Positions 54,452 through 64,000 of a DNA stretch of 64,000 nt are shown one piece after another. Position 1 is the first letter of the stretch; each line of letters opens with the position of its first letter. This stretch comes from Microdochium bolleyi (taxonomy: Eukaryota; Ascomycota; Sordariomycetes; Xylariales; Microdochiaceae). Where the stretch lies: NCBI GenBank assembly GCA_001566295.1, contig KQ964257.1, positions 1-64,000 of the forward strand, written 5' to 3'. Made by a program: the position numbers and the translations under genes. Under the pieces are notes generated by a model. The model saw nothing but the letters and a program-made list of their open reading frames with translations. It had not been told where the DNA came from and made no database searches.

Positions 54452-55901
54452 ATGGACAGCGACGCCCGAGTCGAGACGGTGGCCTTCGTTGTCGACAAGC
54501 CCAAGAGCGAATTCGCCCTCGTCCCAGTCGTCTTCGACCCGATTCGAGACGATGAGTACCTTGTCGAGATGAAGTTCTCTGGCGTCTGCCACACTGTATG
54601 TCGATTCTAGCACAGGCTGGCCGTATGGTAGCTCAGCCCATACTGACGGCTGAGTATGGGCTTCTTTAGGATATATTGCTACAGCAAGGCCTCTTTGGCG
54701 ATGCCTGCCAGTACCCTGCCATTTTCGGCCACGAGGGCGCCGGTATAGTTCGACAGGTTGGCAAGCAGGTCCGCCAGCCCGCGTTGGAGGTCGGCGACCC
54801 CGTGCTGCTCTCCTTCTTCACCTGCAACCACTGCCCCAGCTGTCTGCATGGACAGCCGGCCCGGTGTTGGAACTTTATCGAGTGCAACTTTTCCGCGAAG
54901 CGATATAGCGACAAGTCCTCACACGCCAGGCTCAAAGACGGCCGCCCTGTTGGCGCAGGATTTTTTGGCCACTCCTCATTCGCCAAGCTGTCTGTCGTCA
55001 AGGACCAGTGCGTCGTCAAGTACCCATACCAAGATGTCGAAAACATGGGCATCTACGCTGGCGTGAGTCGGGGACATCCCTTTGCCGTCGGCCATCGTCT
55101 TTCATGTTCCTCGTGTATTGAAGCTCACGTTTGCTAACCACTGGCTGTGGCCAGCAGGGAGGTTGTGGCTTCCAGACCGGTGCGGGAGCCATTCTCAACT
55201 TGCTCAAGCCCAAACCCGAACAGGCCCTGGTGATATTCGGCCTCGGAGGCGTCGGGCTGACCGCTGTCATGGCCGCCAAACTCCGAGGGCTCCAGACGGT
55301 GATCGCGGTGGACATTGTCGACTTCAAGCTCGAGCTGGCTCGGGAGCTAGGAGCCACTCACATCATCAACTCCACGGACACGGACCCCCTGGCCGAGATC
55401 AAGCGCATCACGACGCACGGGGCAACCTATGCCATTGATTGTAGCGGAGTCCCCTCTGTCATTGAGCTACTGATTGACTGCATCCATCCCTTTGGAGTCG
55501 CCGGGAGCATTGGCGATGCGCCTGCTGGAGAGCGCATCTCCATCGATGCTCTGAAGTTCATGGTCGAAGGCAAGACCTTTGTCGGCCTGGTAGAGGGCGA
55601 TTCCGTGCCTCAGAAGGTCCGTGTTGCTCTCTCTCACTCTCCCCCAAGCAGCGCTCACACTGAACAAGCACAGTTTCTCCCAGAGCTGGTCGATCTGCAC
55701 CGGGCGGGCAAGTTCCCACTTGACAGGCTCGTCAGCATCTACTCGTCCAACAATTTTGAGCAGGCCCTCAGAGACATGGAAGATGGCAAGGTAACGTCCC
55801 CCAAACATCCATCCCACGCAGAGCCCGAGGACGAACTGACGCGCGCGCACGGCTGTCCCCATCACGTGTAGATTGTCAAATGCGTTATTCGGTGGGACTG
55901 A
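54452..55901 (+). CDS. Zinc-dependent alcohol dehydrogenase
   Basis: Five exons (54452-54595, 54670-55062, 55158-55616, 55674-55790, 55872-55901) give 380 residues; the last exon encodes only IVKCVIRWD. Catalytic zinc ligands are Cys46 in GVCHTD and His69/Glu70 in FGHEGAG; the structural zinc cysteines are at 100, 103, 106 and 114 (CX2CX2CX7C). The cofactor fold is GFQTGAGAILNLLKPKPE followed by VIFGLGGVGL, with Asp in AVDIVDFKLELA indicating NAD preference. This layout is that of class III-like and aryl-alcohol dehydrogenases. It could oxidise the hydroxyl group released by ester or lactone hydrolysis. Exon 3 may begin three bases earlier (an extra Gln). It shares a promoter with the transporter. 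Confidence 0.92.
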
Positions 55902-58079
55902 ACCACTCAGTAGGTTACAGGTAACACGTCCAGGAGGTCTTGCTCTTGCGACCTGCAAGAAACCCCCATCGAGTCGTGTTCCTCGTTCGTTTCTCCACCG
56001 CCAGAGGGCGGTGCAGCGTACCATAAATAAAATGATGTATATCGTATATGCTCCCAAACGTGACCTGGAGGTTCCTTGCGTCACGGGCAGGTCTTTTGGG
56101 GCGATGGGCCGGCAGCCCCGTGACGGCGGACAGCACCCCAATGCCCACCCCCTTTCCCTAGTCTCGTGAAGAGCCTTATCGCAACATCTCGGACTTTGTG
56201 GCGTTCTGGCGGTCGCGGTCCTTGCTAGATCCGCGACAGAATGGTCCCACCCGCCTATCCCGTGTGCATTCCTGCGGCGATAGTGCATTTGTGCTTCGGT
56301 CGACAGCCTCTGGGCGTGGGTCGACGGCTGTGCCATGTCGTGAACAGACCAGCCTCGGACCCCACTGAGTTGGGGTAGTTCCGGCGATTGAGCGGGCCCG
56401 GCAGGGGGCCGAGTGCCGTCGGGTGCTGCCCCCGCACGGAACGGAACGCGGAGAAAGCACCCGTCCCCACCCACCTCCGCGCCCGTACTGCCCGTTTGGG
56501 CAAGCTATCAAAACACATCCCCTTGATTGATCACCACTGAGGGCTGTTATCGACGCATGCCAGCCCCGGCGGCTCCGGCCGGCTGCCGCTGCCGCATCTT
56601 GTTTGGGGCTCTGCGCCGGCATCGGACAGGCGATACGTGATGGCTCTGCTAATTCTGCACCTGGAGCCCCGGGCAGATCCCCTGCGTGGTGATAAAGATA
56701 GGGAACGCTAGATAGGAGGACGAGGATACCTAAAAGCCCAGATGCTGCACCAAGCCGTGTGGAAACACGTGGCGGCCCGTGCGAGGACACGTCCCAGACA
56801 TATCGTCAGGCATTGCCAGGCTCCGTAGCACCTTGTCGGACAACATGCTGTGGGAGTAGTTTTAGCAACAGTGGCTGGGAGAGATTCCAAATAGCAGGCG
56901 GTGGAGTGTGGAACACCTACTACTCCAGTAGCGGTGAACATGGGACAACTGGCAGATAGAAGGATGTCTCAATTGCATACAGTACAGCATACCCCTGCAG
57001 GGATGAACAGGCAAACCTGTCGTTGTCACGAGAAGTCAGAGCGTCGGCTGGACAGTCCCCATCGGACTGTCCATCTTGGCATGCCCACATGTCGAGCTGC
57101 TTTCCTATTGCCGTCTTGTACGTGCCGTCAGCCCCAAGCGACCCTGAAGCTCCTGTCCAGCTCATGCACAACGTTATTTCGCTACTTCCCGCCCAAATTC
57201 CGGCGGCATCTAGTCGTCGCGGCCGGGGAGCAGACGCCACACCAAGCACTCGCTACGTATACTATGGCAGGCAGACAATGTACTCGGCGGACTAGATAGG
57301 AGAACCCCGAGCGACATATATACACCTCATGCCCTGCCATTATCACTAGTCGCGCCGGAGACGAGATACGACCACTGCTGCAACGAGGCGTTACAACTAC
57401 GCTTCGTACAGTTGTAGGTGTTCGAGAAGACACGGGCGAGACCTGATGTACAGTCGCCATCCCGTGGGAAGCTGTGCCCCTATTCGACGAGGATCCCAAA
57501 TCCCAATTATTTTCTAGGTTACGTAGGGGGACTAACTACATTAGCATACTTAGCCGAGGTGTTCAACGGGTCAGGAAATACAGTGCCAGTATGATTTATA
57601 ACGATTTGCAATTTACTAACACTTAAGCACAGATATCTTGAAGTATTAATGGAGATATAGTTCTTATCATTTGGTCAGGCTCCCTCGTCTCTTCGTTCAT
57701 ATATACTATAGCACCAGCGCTCAATATCGAATTTCCTACTGATATTTTCCCTACACCAGCGACCGAGCACAATATAAAATATGCCTCAGAGTACGCAGAC
57801 GACGCTCCTGGTAACGTCCGTCCGCCTATCAACACTATGCCGAGCACGTCCAAGGGCACAGGGGCAGGGGTCGACCGCCAGAATCCGGACGAGCGCTGCG
57901 ATCTCGAGCAGCGTAACAGAGACATTCAGAGCTGTCGTCCGACAAGTGGCTCTCCCGCATAGTTGGTAGAGAGATAGGCACCTCAAAGGCCGCGCAGCGT
58001 TGCAGAGCCGCTTCTATATTACCTATATGTTCGGGCACGGCTTGACATTTTGCAACGATTAATAGTTACTTTTCTGTAT
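55902..58079. other. Gene-free stretch, AT-rich in its right part
   Basis: About 2.2 kb without a supported gene. The left part (to 57300) is GC-rich with meaningless short frames. The right part (about 57480-58079) is AT-rich. On the minus strand two adjacent frames (58038-57835, 57925-57623) give short readable stretches such as EAALQRCAAFEVPISLPTM and TREPDQMIRTISPL, possibly a decayed gene; no family was recognised. Confidence 0.45.
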
Positions 58080-59271
58080 TTAGTTCTCGTACACAAGCTT
58101 ATTAACAATCTTTCCAATACCCTCAATCTCGACCTCGAGGACGTCGCCCTCTTTTACCACCACCTGCGGCGAACGGCCGAGGCCCACGCCTGCGGGTGTA
58201 CCTGTGAAAATCAGGGTCCCCGGCAACAGTGTCATGGCGCCGCTGAGGAAGGACACGAGCTTGGCCGCGCTGAAGATCATCTGGCTCGTGCTGCTGTTCT
58301 GCATTGTCTCGCCGTTGAGCGCGGCGCGCATCGCGAGTCCCCCGCTACTAATCTCTGGCAGCAACTCTTTGGCCACGATAGCCGGCCCGATAGGAGCGCT
58401 GCTATCGAAGCTCTTCGACAGGCACCACTGACCGCCCGAGAGGGTTTTCTCGAGCTGCCACGTCCGGTTAGAGAAGTCGTTGCCGACCTAGAGGTCACTG
58501 TATGTTAGTGAGGGAGAACCGAGAGGACAGCGAAGCATACGTACAGTATAGCCATAAATGCAGTTCAGCGCGTCCTCCTCCGAGACTCGTGAAGCTTCCT
58601 TGCCAATAACGATGACCTACGAAAGGGGGGTAGGGCGTCAGCTCGTGGGTTTGCATCTTTCCGCCTAGTGCCTGATGCCATGCGTTGCCGTCTCTGTCTG
58701 GGTGCTTCCCAGTCCTGGGGCTCAGAGGCTTACCAGCTCTGCTTCGTAGTCGAGCCCGCCTTTCTCCCACGACATGCGCGGGATTCGGAGGTCGTCGTGT
58801 GGTCCGGTCAGGGCCGTGATAGGCTTGTGGCTGGTGGGGCCGTCATGGTCAGGGATAACCTCTCTACCAAGCTGCACACTGGGAATATACAACTTACAAC
58901 ACAACAGGGATCGTGGGGATCGGCATCTTGGCCTCGTCGGCGTGGTCTCTGTAGTTGAGGCCGATACAGATGATTCCACGACAGTCGTTGCGCGCAAGAG
59001 GGCTGAGCAGGCGACTGACGGGCTGCCGGCCATCATCCGTGGGTCTGGCTGTCGCGGACGGCGCGGCGAAGGGGTTCGCTCCTGGGACGAAGATGTCGGC
59101 TTCGCGCAGGGACTCGTCGGCGGCGAGGCCATAGTAGGGCTTGCCATCGGTGCCCGAGATGAAGCGGATGAGGCGGCCGGGTGTCGACATGTTGCTGATG
59201 CGGCGGATGCTGAGATGCCTGGATAGAGTGCGAGTTTGGCGCGTGGCAGCAGCTGTGCGGAGGATCAGCAT
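58080..59271 (-). CDS. Fumarylacetoacetate hydrolase-family enzyme
   Basis: Four exons (59271-58898, 58830-58734, 58616-58545, 58487-58080) give 316 residues. The FAH-type catalytic core is recognisable in CIGLNYRDHADEA, KPITALTGPHDDL, GGLDYEAELVIVIGKEA (metal-binding Glu-x-Glu), GYTVGNDFSNRTWQ (metal-binding Asp) and FTGTPAGVGLG near the C-terminus. This is the short FAH form of acylpyruvate/fumarylpyruvate hydrolases and oxaloacetate decarboxylases, which cleave C-C bonds of 2,4-dioxo acids with Mg/Mn. The N-terminus (MLILRTAAATRQTRTLSRHLSIRR) is basic and Ser/Thr-rich, typical of a mitochondrial presequence; a second ATG (MSTPGRL) would give a cytosolic form. A TATATATC element lies about 70 bases upstream. 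The end point of an aromatic or dioxo-acid pathway is plausible. Confidence 0.92.
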
Positions 59272-59660
59272 GCTCTAGGGCTTCGGTTAGAAAGAAGGCT
59301 TAGCAGCCGTGTTACTGCATCCGCGATATGGTCCGTGATATATATTTGAGAGGGCTGTTCACAGCACCAGCTCATGAGAAGAACTCTGGCACCGGGCTCG
59401 GGACCGCGCTTAATGTGGGGACAGGCACCGGACGGAGCTATAGCCGAAATGCCCCGATGGGATCTGTAGCCCTCCCCATAGTGCAGCCCCGAGTCCCGAG
59501 TCAGACGGTGGCTAGTTGTGAAGCGCCTAGGGCCCTGATCAGACTCGTAAGATCGTCGTGCAAGTGAGCTCATGCGCGCATCCGCCTGCCGACTTCAAAA
59601 GGTCAGCGGCCCAGGCATTTGTTGCACAGTACATCCTCCCCTTCTTGCCCACGATCAATC
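59272..59660. promoter_or_regulatory. Divergent promoter, FAH-family enzyme / DUF5519 protein
   Basis: A 389-base gap between divergent starts, with a TATATATC element on the minus strand at about 59337-59344, close to the FAH-family gene. No gene is supported. Confidence 0.5.
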
Positions 59661-60607
59661 ATGTCGGTACACTCAGACAGCCTGGAGCGCTTGGTGTCGA
59701 GCCTGGCAGGGCTGCTCAACCCGCGCCAGGGGCCGTCCCGATGGCCGATCATCACCGCGACAATCGGCTCGGGCCTGGTCGCATCCTTTGCCACCTGGTG
59801 CTACCACGACTACCAGGCGTATCTCGCCCTGGGCCCCGGCGGACCACCCTACAACGTCAAGGGCTGGGCGTGGATCACCTTTGGCATCCGGCCCTTCGCC
59901 TTGAGCAAGTCGGGCGCCACGCTGGTGTCCGATTACCCCGAGACGGGCGCCCACGAGAGCACCGTCCGGCTGCCTCCGCGGCAGGGAGAGCGCGCTTTGC
60001 TCGGGGGCATTGCACCACACCGCCAGCTTTCGCAAAAGGCACCCGAGCATATGAGGGAGGTGAGTTAAGACGACAGTACCAAGCTTACCTTTGAAAAGTC
60101 CCACTGACAATCTGCCCCCTTTGGGCCCTGTAGCGCATCGTCACCTTGTTCAGCAATGCCGCCAAGCAGTACCCGGAGCTGCTCGAGATTAAGAAGTCCC
60201 TGTACGAGCGACACCACGATGCGCTCTTCGTCTCCCCCGCACTACTGCAGCAGCAGCCGGAAGTTAAGTCGGACACGGCAGCGTCCTCAGCATGCTGCCC
60301 AGAGTGCGCAACCATCGCTCGTGGCGAGATCGGCCACATGCACCCGGACCTTTCGGTGCACGTGTACCTCTCGCCTGCCGACGCGCGGCAGGTGATTGAG
60401 AAGCGCTGGGCTGAGCGGCACCGGCTCGCCGTGCCCAGAACTGCCTGGGTCAAGAACAAGTATGCCATCGCCGATACATACCTCATGATCTACGGGCCGC
60501 GCAATGAAGAAGAACTGGATGTGCTGGCGGTGATTCTGGCGAACGGGATCAGGTACATGACGGGCAGGCAGGATATTGGCCGCCTGGAGTGGAGGAGGGC
60601 CTTGTGA
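59661..60607 (+). CDS. DUF5519 (luciferase-like domain) protein
   Basis: Two exons (59661-60059, 60134-60607) give 290 residues. Residues about 28-48 (PIITATIGSGLVASFATWCY) form one membrane helix, followed by PPYNVKGWAWITFGIRPFAL. The C-terminal half contains IARGEIGHMHPDLSVHVYLSPADARQVIEKRWAERH and YLMIYGPRNEEELDVLAVILANGIRYMTG. The GEIGHxHP...H(V/M)xLSPxDAxxVIexGWGERHxL and YAPR(D/N)xxEL patterns define the fungal DUF5519/luciferase-like family, of unknown biochemical function. It is a membrane-anchored protein, probably with the domain facing one side of the ER or plasma membrane. Its start is divergent from the FAH-family gene, but a functional link is not established. Confidence 0.85.
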
Positions 60608-60862
60608 GCATGGGGCAGCAACTCCGTGCTTGTTTTGTACAATACATTATTCACTCGACGTCGCCAAATAGCATCCTATCAAAGTTTCGACTTCGGCCAA
60701 CTGCGTTCTCCGAAATCGGACGACTCCGCGCCTTTCCCCGTCCTCCCTCGTGCCTCTCTTTACGAACGCAAGTCAGAGCGGCAAAACAAAGCCGCAGTCC
60801 CGATGCACTTGTGCAAACGTTCATGCTCGGGGCCGCGTGAGAAAGATGTACACTGGAATTGT

Positions 60863-63724
60863 CTAATCTGCAAAAGTGAAGCTCCTCGTGATCGTCACAT
60901 ACTGGCCCTTTCCTCCGCCCACTACGCTCTGCCAGTCGCCTACACCGCGCCGGCCAGCAAAGAGGAGCTGATAGCGGCCCGCATCAACGCGCCAGGCTCC
61001 CGTCTCGACATCCCAGTAGGCGAACGACCGCCTGGACAAGCCAAGAGTGACGCGCTGACGCTCCGCGGGGCCGAGACTGGCCGTCTTGTCAAACGCCCTC
61101 AACTCGACCTCGGGACGATCACGGATTGAAGCAGAGGCTGTTTCCGCTGGGCGCTTAACGAAAAGCAGCACCGTCTCGGTTCCCGCTCGACATCCGACAT
61201 TCTCGACCTCGATCGATACCGAAACGCGGTGCTCAGGATCGAGAAAGTCTTCCATAACCTGCAGCGGTGTGTCCGAATCCGCTTTGTAGACAAATTCAGT
61301 GTACGTGAGTCCGTGAGCGAACGCGAACGACGGTGCGGGCACGGGCGCTGACGGCGAGCTCTTGACCTTGGCCCCGTAGCTCCGGTAGCCCACGCTGACG
61401 CCCTCGCAGTACAGAATGTCGTTACTGCCGGACTGCATGAGGGCCTCGACGTGGCCGGCCGGGTAATCCTCGGCGCGGTCCCAGAAGGTCGTCGGCAGAC
61501 GGGCTGCCGGACTGGCGCTGCCGACAAGCAAGTTGCCCAGCGCTGTCGCGAACCCGGACCCGGGGAACCACGCGTACACGACAGCGTCGACCTTGTCGAT
61601 CCAGCCTCCCATGACGATCGGACTGCCAGCATTGACGACGACAATGGTACGTCCAGTGGCAGGGACGGACTCGGCGACCGCAGTAATAAGGTCGGCCTGG
61701 CGGCGCGGCAGGCTCATACTGATCCGGTCGAACCCTTCCGACTCCCACTCTGGTCCGGTGCCAACCACGACGATTGCGACCTCAGCCTGCGCCGCGTCGA
61801 GCCGGGCCCGAGCCAGCGCGGCCTCGTCGTCGCTCGCGGGCTGCAGCCCGAAGCGGCACCCCTGGATGAAGAACTCGCGGTTGACATGCGCGGCCTTGTG
61901 TTTGGACGACCAGCTCGTGACGACAAACTCGTACGTTTGGCCCGCCTGCAGAGCGAGGGGCTTCTCTCCATCCGCGCAGCGGGCCTCGAGCTTTGATCGA
62001 TCAAACAAGAAATCCTCAGTCGACACGCCCGCAGTGTCGCGTGAAACTGCCAGGACAGTCTTGCCGTCCACGGAGCACGTGCTATCACCTGGGCCGCACA
62101 GGCTGAGGTCGAACACGCCAGAGACAGTGGGGCAGACGGCGAAGGTCATGGCTGTGCAGAAGTCGGACAAGTCGACCAGCCCCGAGGGCACGTCCTCGAC
62201 TAGCATGTACACAGTATCCTTGACATGCTGGCTGAGGAAGCGATGCTCCAGCGTCGGCTGTGATCCGTTGAACCAGTCGATCCGGACAGGCAGCTGTCCA
62301 CTGGCCCTTGGTGCTGATAACAGGCCGTCCTGCGAGCCAGGGGTCTGGACGAGGCGGCCCGTCGCAACGCTACCCTGAGACAGCACAGCCTCTGGGAACA
62401 GTTTGCGGATGCCCTCCCACGGACTCGGCGTGGTGGCGGGCACCTTGAGACTGGCAGAGCCGCCGCCAAACAGGGACGGCTGGGTGGCGTGACTGCCGAA
62501 GACAACAACCTTCTGCGGCGCGGCGGCGGCGGCAGAAGAGGCCTGGTTGATCTCGATGGGTAGAGTCTGCCTGTCATTCTTGAGCAACACCATGGTGCCC
62601 TCGGCGGCTTCGACGAGGAGCTGGGTCGTCACGGGGTCCTCAAGGCGGGCTTCCAGCTCAGACGCAGTGGGCGGCGCCGGCGCCTTCCCTGGAGGCCCCA
62701 CGCGGCCGGTTTTCTCGAGCAGGCCCATGACGCGCTGTGCCGACTGCTCCAGCTGCTCGCGCGTGACGAGGCCCTGTGCGAGGGATTTCTCGAGGATGTC
62801 TTGTGTTCGAAACTTGCACGGTCCCGGCAGCTCGAGGTCCAGCCCGGCCTGGATGGCTGGGGCCGTGCTGTACGTGCCGAACCAGTCGGAGATGATGGCA
62901 CCGGCGAACCGCCATTCATTTCTGAGGATGGAGAGGAGCTGCGAGGACTCGGAGCAGAATGCACCATTGACCGAGTTGTATCTGTCAGAATAGAACATAG
63001 AGTTGATCAATATAAGTTCCCGACGACCTTTTGAAGGACACGGCAGGGCTTGAGTAAGTGGGCGGAGGACTCACGCTGTCATCAAGGCCCAAGGCTGCGC
63101 ATCCTGAACGACCATGCGGAACGGCTCGAGGTAAATCTCGCGCAGCGCTCGCTGATCGATGACACTGTTACTCCACCGGCGTCCGTTCTCTGCTTCGTTG
63201 GCGAGAAAGTGTTTTGGCGTGGCGGCGATTCCACGTTGCTGCAGGGCCTGAACATATTCGGTGGCGAGCGCGCCAGTCAGGTAGGGGTCCTCGCTGAAGG
63301 ATTCGAAGTTGCGGCCGCCTGCGAGGGGCCCCAGATTGATTAGCTGAGGGCGCAAGTCTAAGGTGCGAGCGAGTCCAAACTTACAGAGAGCATAGCGATG
63401 TATGTTCATGGTCGGTGCCAGCAGGGCGTGCACGCCCTTGCCATAGCACTCGCTGGCCAGCAGCTGGGCCGCCCTGCGGACAAGCTGTCTGTCGAACGAC
63501 GCGCCCAGGGCGGTAGCGCAGGGAATGGCAGCTGAGGGCGCGCCATTGACCCAGTCCTCGCCTCGAACGCCGTTGGGACCGTCTGAAAAGCGGATGGAAG
63601 CCAGGCCCAGCTGGCTGTGCTCGTGCGTGTGCCAGAAGTCGCGGCCGCCCACCAGTCCCGCCAGCACGTCCAGGGGCAGACCCCGGGCGTCTGGGGCAGA
63701 TGAAAGCTGCTGCACGGATCCCAT
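60863..63724 (-). CDS. GH3 beta-glucosidase with PA14-like insert, intracellular
   Basis: Three exons (63724-63385, 63318-63075, 62981-60863) give 900 residues. GH3 marks are IRFSDGPNGVRG, the TMNIHRYALCGRNFESFSEDP segment rebuilt by splicing the first intron, AATPKHFLANEAE, and the nucleophile aspartate in AIISDWFGTYS (about residue 227). Between the two GH3 subdomains (about 390-560) is a beta-rich insert with LPVRIDWFNGSQP, VYMLVEDVPSG and FDLSLCGPGDSTC, as expected for a PA14 domain in fungal intracellular beta-glucosidases. The C-terminal fibronectin-like domain has VEVENVGCRAGTETVLLFVK. There is no signal peptide, so it acts on imported glucosides, releasing glucose. Next to several sugar-porter genes, this fits hydrolysis of a transported glycoside. 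Confidence 0.93.
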
Positions 63725-64000
63725 CTTCGTGGCACAAGTCTTGTGTGTAGCACGGCGGCGAGAGTGGTGATGGGTGGCTGTGGGCGTGAGAAGGGGGATG
63801 CGACCTGTTTAGTGAAAACCACAGAGATTCGCGGTTCTGGCTTCCGCCACTGCCCACCTTTGTACACGCAGACATGGCTTGCCGTCCGTCTGGACCTCTG
63901 GCGGAGGACCGGTGCCGAGGCTGGTCCCGCCACTGGGCCTTCTGGGGCTCGATCGCGGATGCTGGCTGGGCCGCGCCGGGCCCGGACGACCTGGATACAG
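63725..64000. promoter_or_regulatory. Upstream region of the GH3 gene
   Basis: The window ends 276 bases beyond the GH3 start. This GC-rich segment should include its promoter; no clear TATA box, palindrome or further gene was seen. Confidence 0.4.

Noticed and set aside
57623..57925. 100-codon minus-strand frame
   Set aside because: It lacks an ATG at its start and no relative was recognised; mentioned only as a possible relic.
17071..64000. Secondary-metabolite biosynthetic cluster
   Set aside because: Transporters, regulators and oxidoreductases are present, but no PKS, NRPS, terpene cyclase or DMATS backbone gene is found.

Overview
The window is a chromosome end of a filamentous ascomycete. 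It opens with 15 full CCCTAA telomere repeats. Its genes carry short GT-AG introns of about 45-95 bases and encode typical Pezizomycotina families: Zn2Cys6 regulators, PDR-type ABC pumps, many sugar-porter MFS proteins, F-box and DUF5519 proteins. Coding DNA is GC-rich, while the non-coding subtelomeric blocks are rich in TpA, as expected after repeat-induced point mutation (RIP). The genus cannot be fixed from sequence alone; a Sordariomycete is my guess. Gene models were built by hand, and in every multi-exon model the intron phases close on a single open frame.

Region 1 (1-17 kb) is the decayed subtelomere. It holds the telomere, a transposase remnant, four broken genes (stops mostly of the type made by C-to-T or G-to-A change), a TpA-rich island with a 10-N gap inside a C homopolymer, and a few intact genes standing alone: an F-box protein, a secreted cysteine-rich protein, a class 3 lipase, and an unrecognised 383-residue protein divergent from the lipase.

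Region 2 (17-37 kb) is a transport and oxidation block. A full-size PDR ABC transporter is divergent from a Zn2Cys6 regulator. It is followed by a sugar-porter MFS protein divergent from an FAD-dependent oxidoreductase, a second and secreted homologue of that oxidoreductase, a second Zn2Cys6 regulator and a second sugar/lactose-permease-like MFS protein. A 16-bp inverted repeat CCCCGA-N4-TCGGGG lies in the MFS/oxidoreductase bidirectional promoter and again upstream of the second oxidoreductase, so these genes are probably co-regulated.

Region 3 (37-64 kb) is a catabolic block: a C2H2 regulator, a beta-hydroxyacid (3-hydroxyisobutyrate-type) dehydrogenase, succinate-semialdehyde-type dehydrogenase, an alpha/beta hydrolase with an SCP2-like N-terminal half, a gamma-carboxymuconolactone decarboxylase-like protein, a metallo-beta-lactamase-fold lactonase-like enzyme, an arginase-family ureohydrolase, a sugar-porter MFS protein, a zinc alcohol dehydrogenase, a fumarylacetoacetate-hydrolase-family enzyme, a DUF5519 protein and a cytosolic GH3 beta-glucosidase with a PA14-like insert. 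The set fits uptake of a small glycoside, ester or lactone, ring opening, oxidation of the hydroxy acid to a semialdehyde, and entry into central metabolism as succinate. The substrate is inferred. No PKS, NRPS, terpene synthase, rRNA, tRNA or CRISPR feature was recognised.
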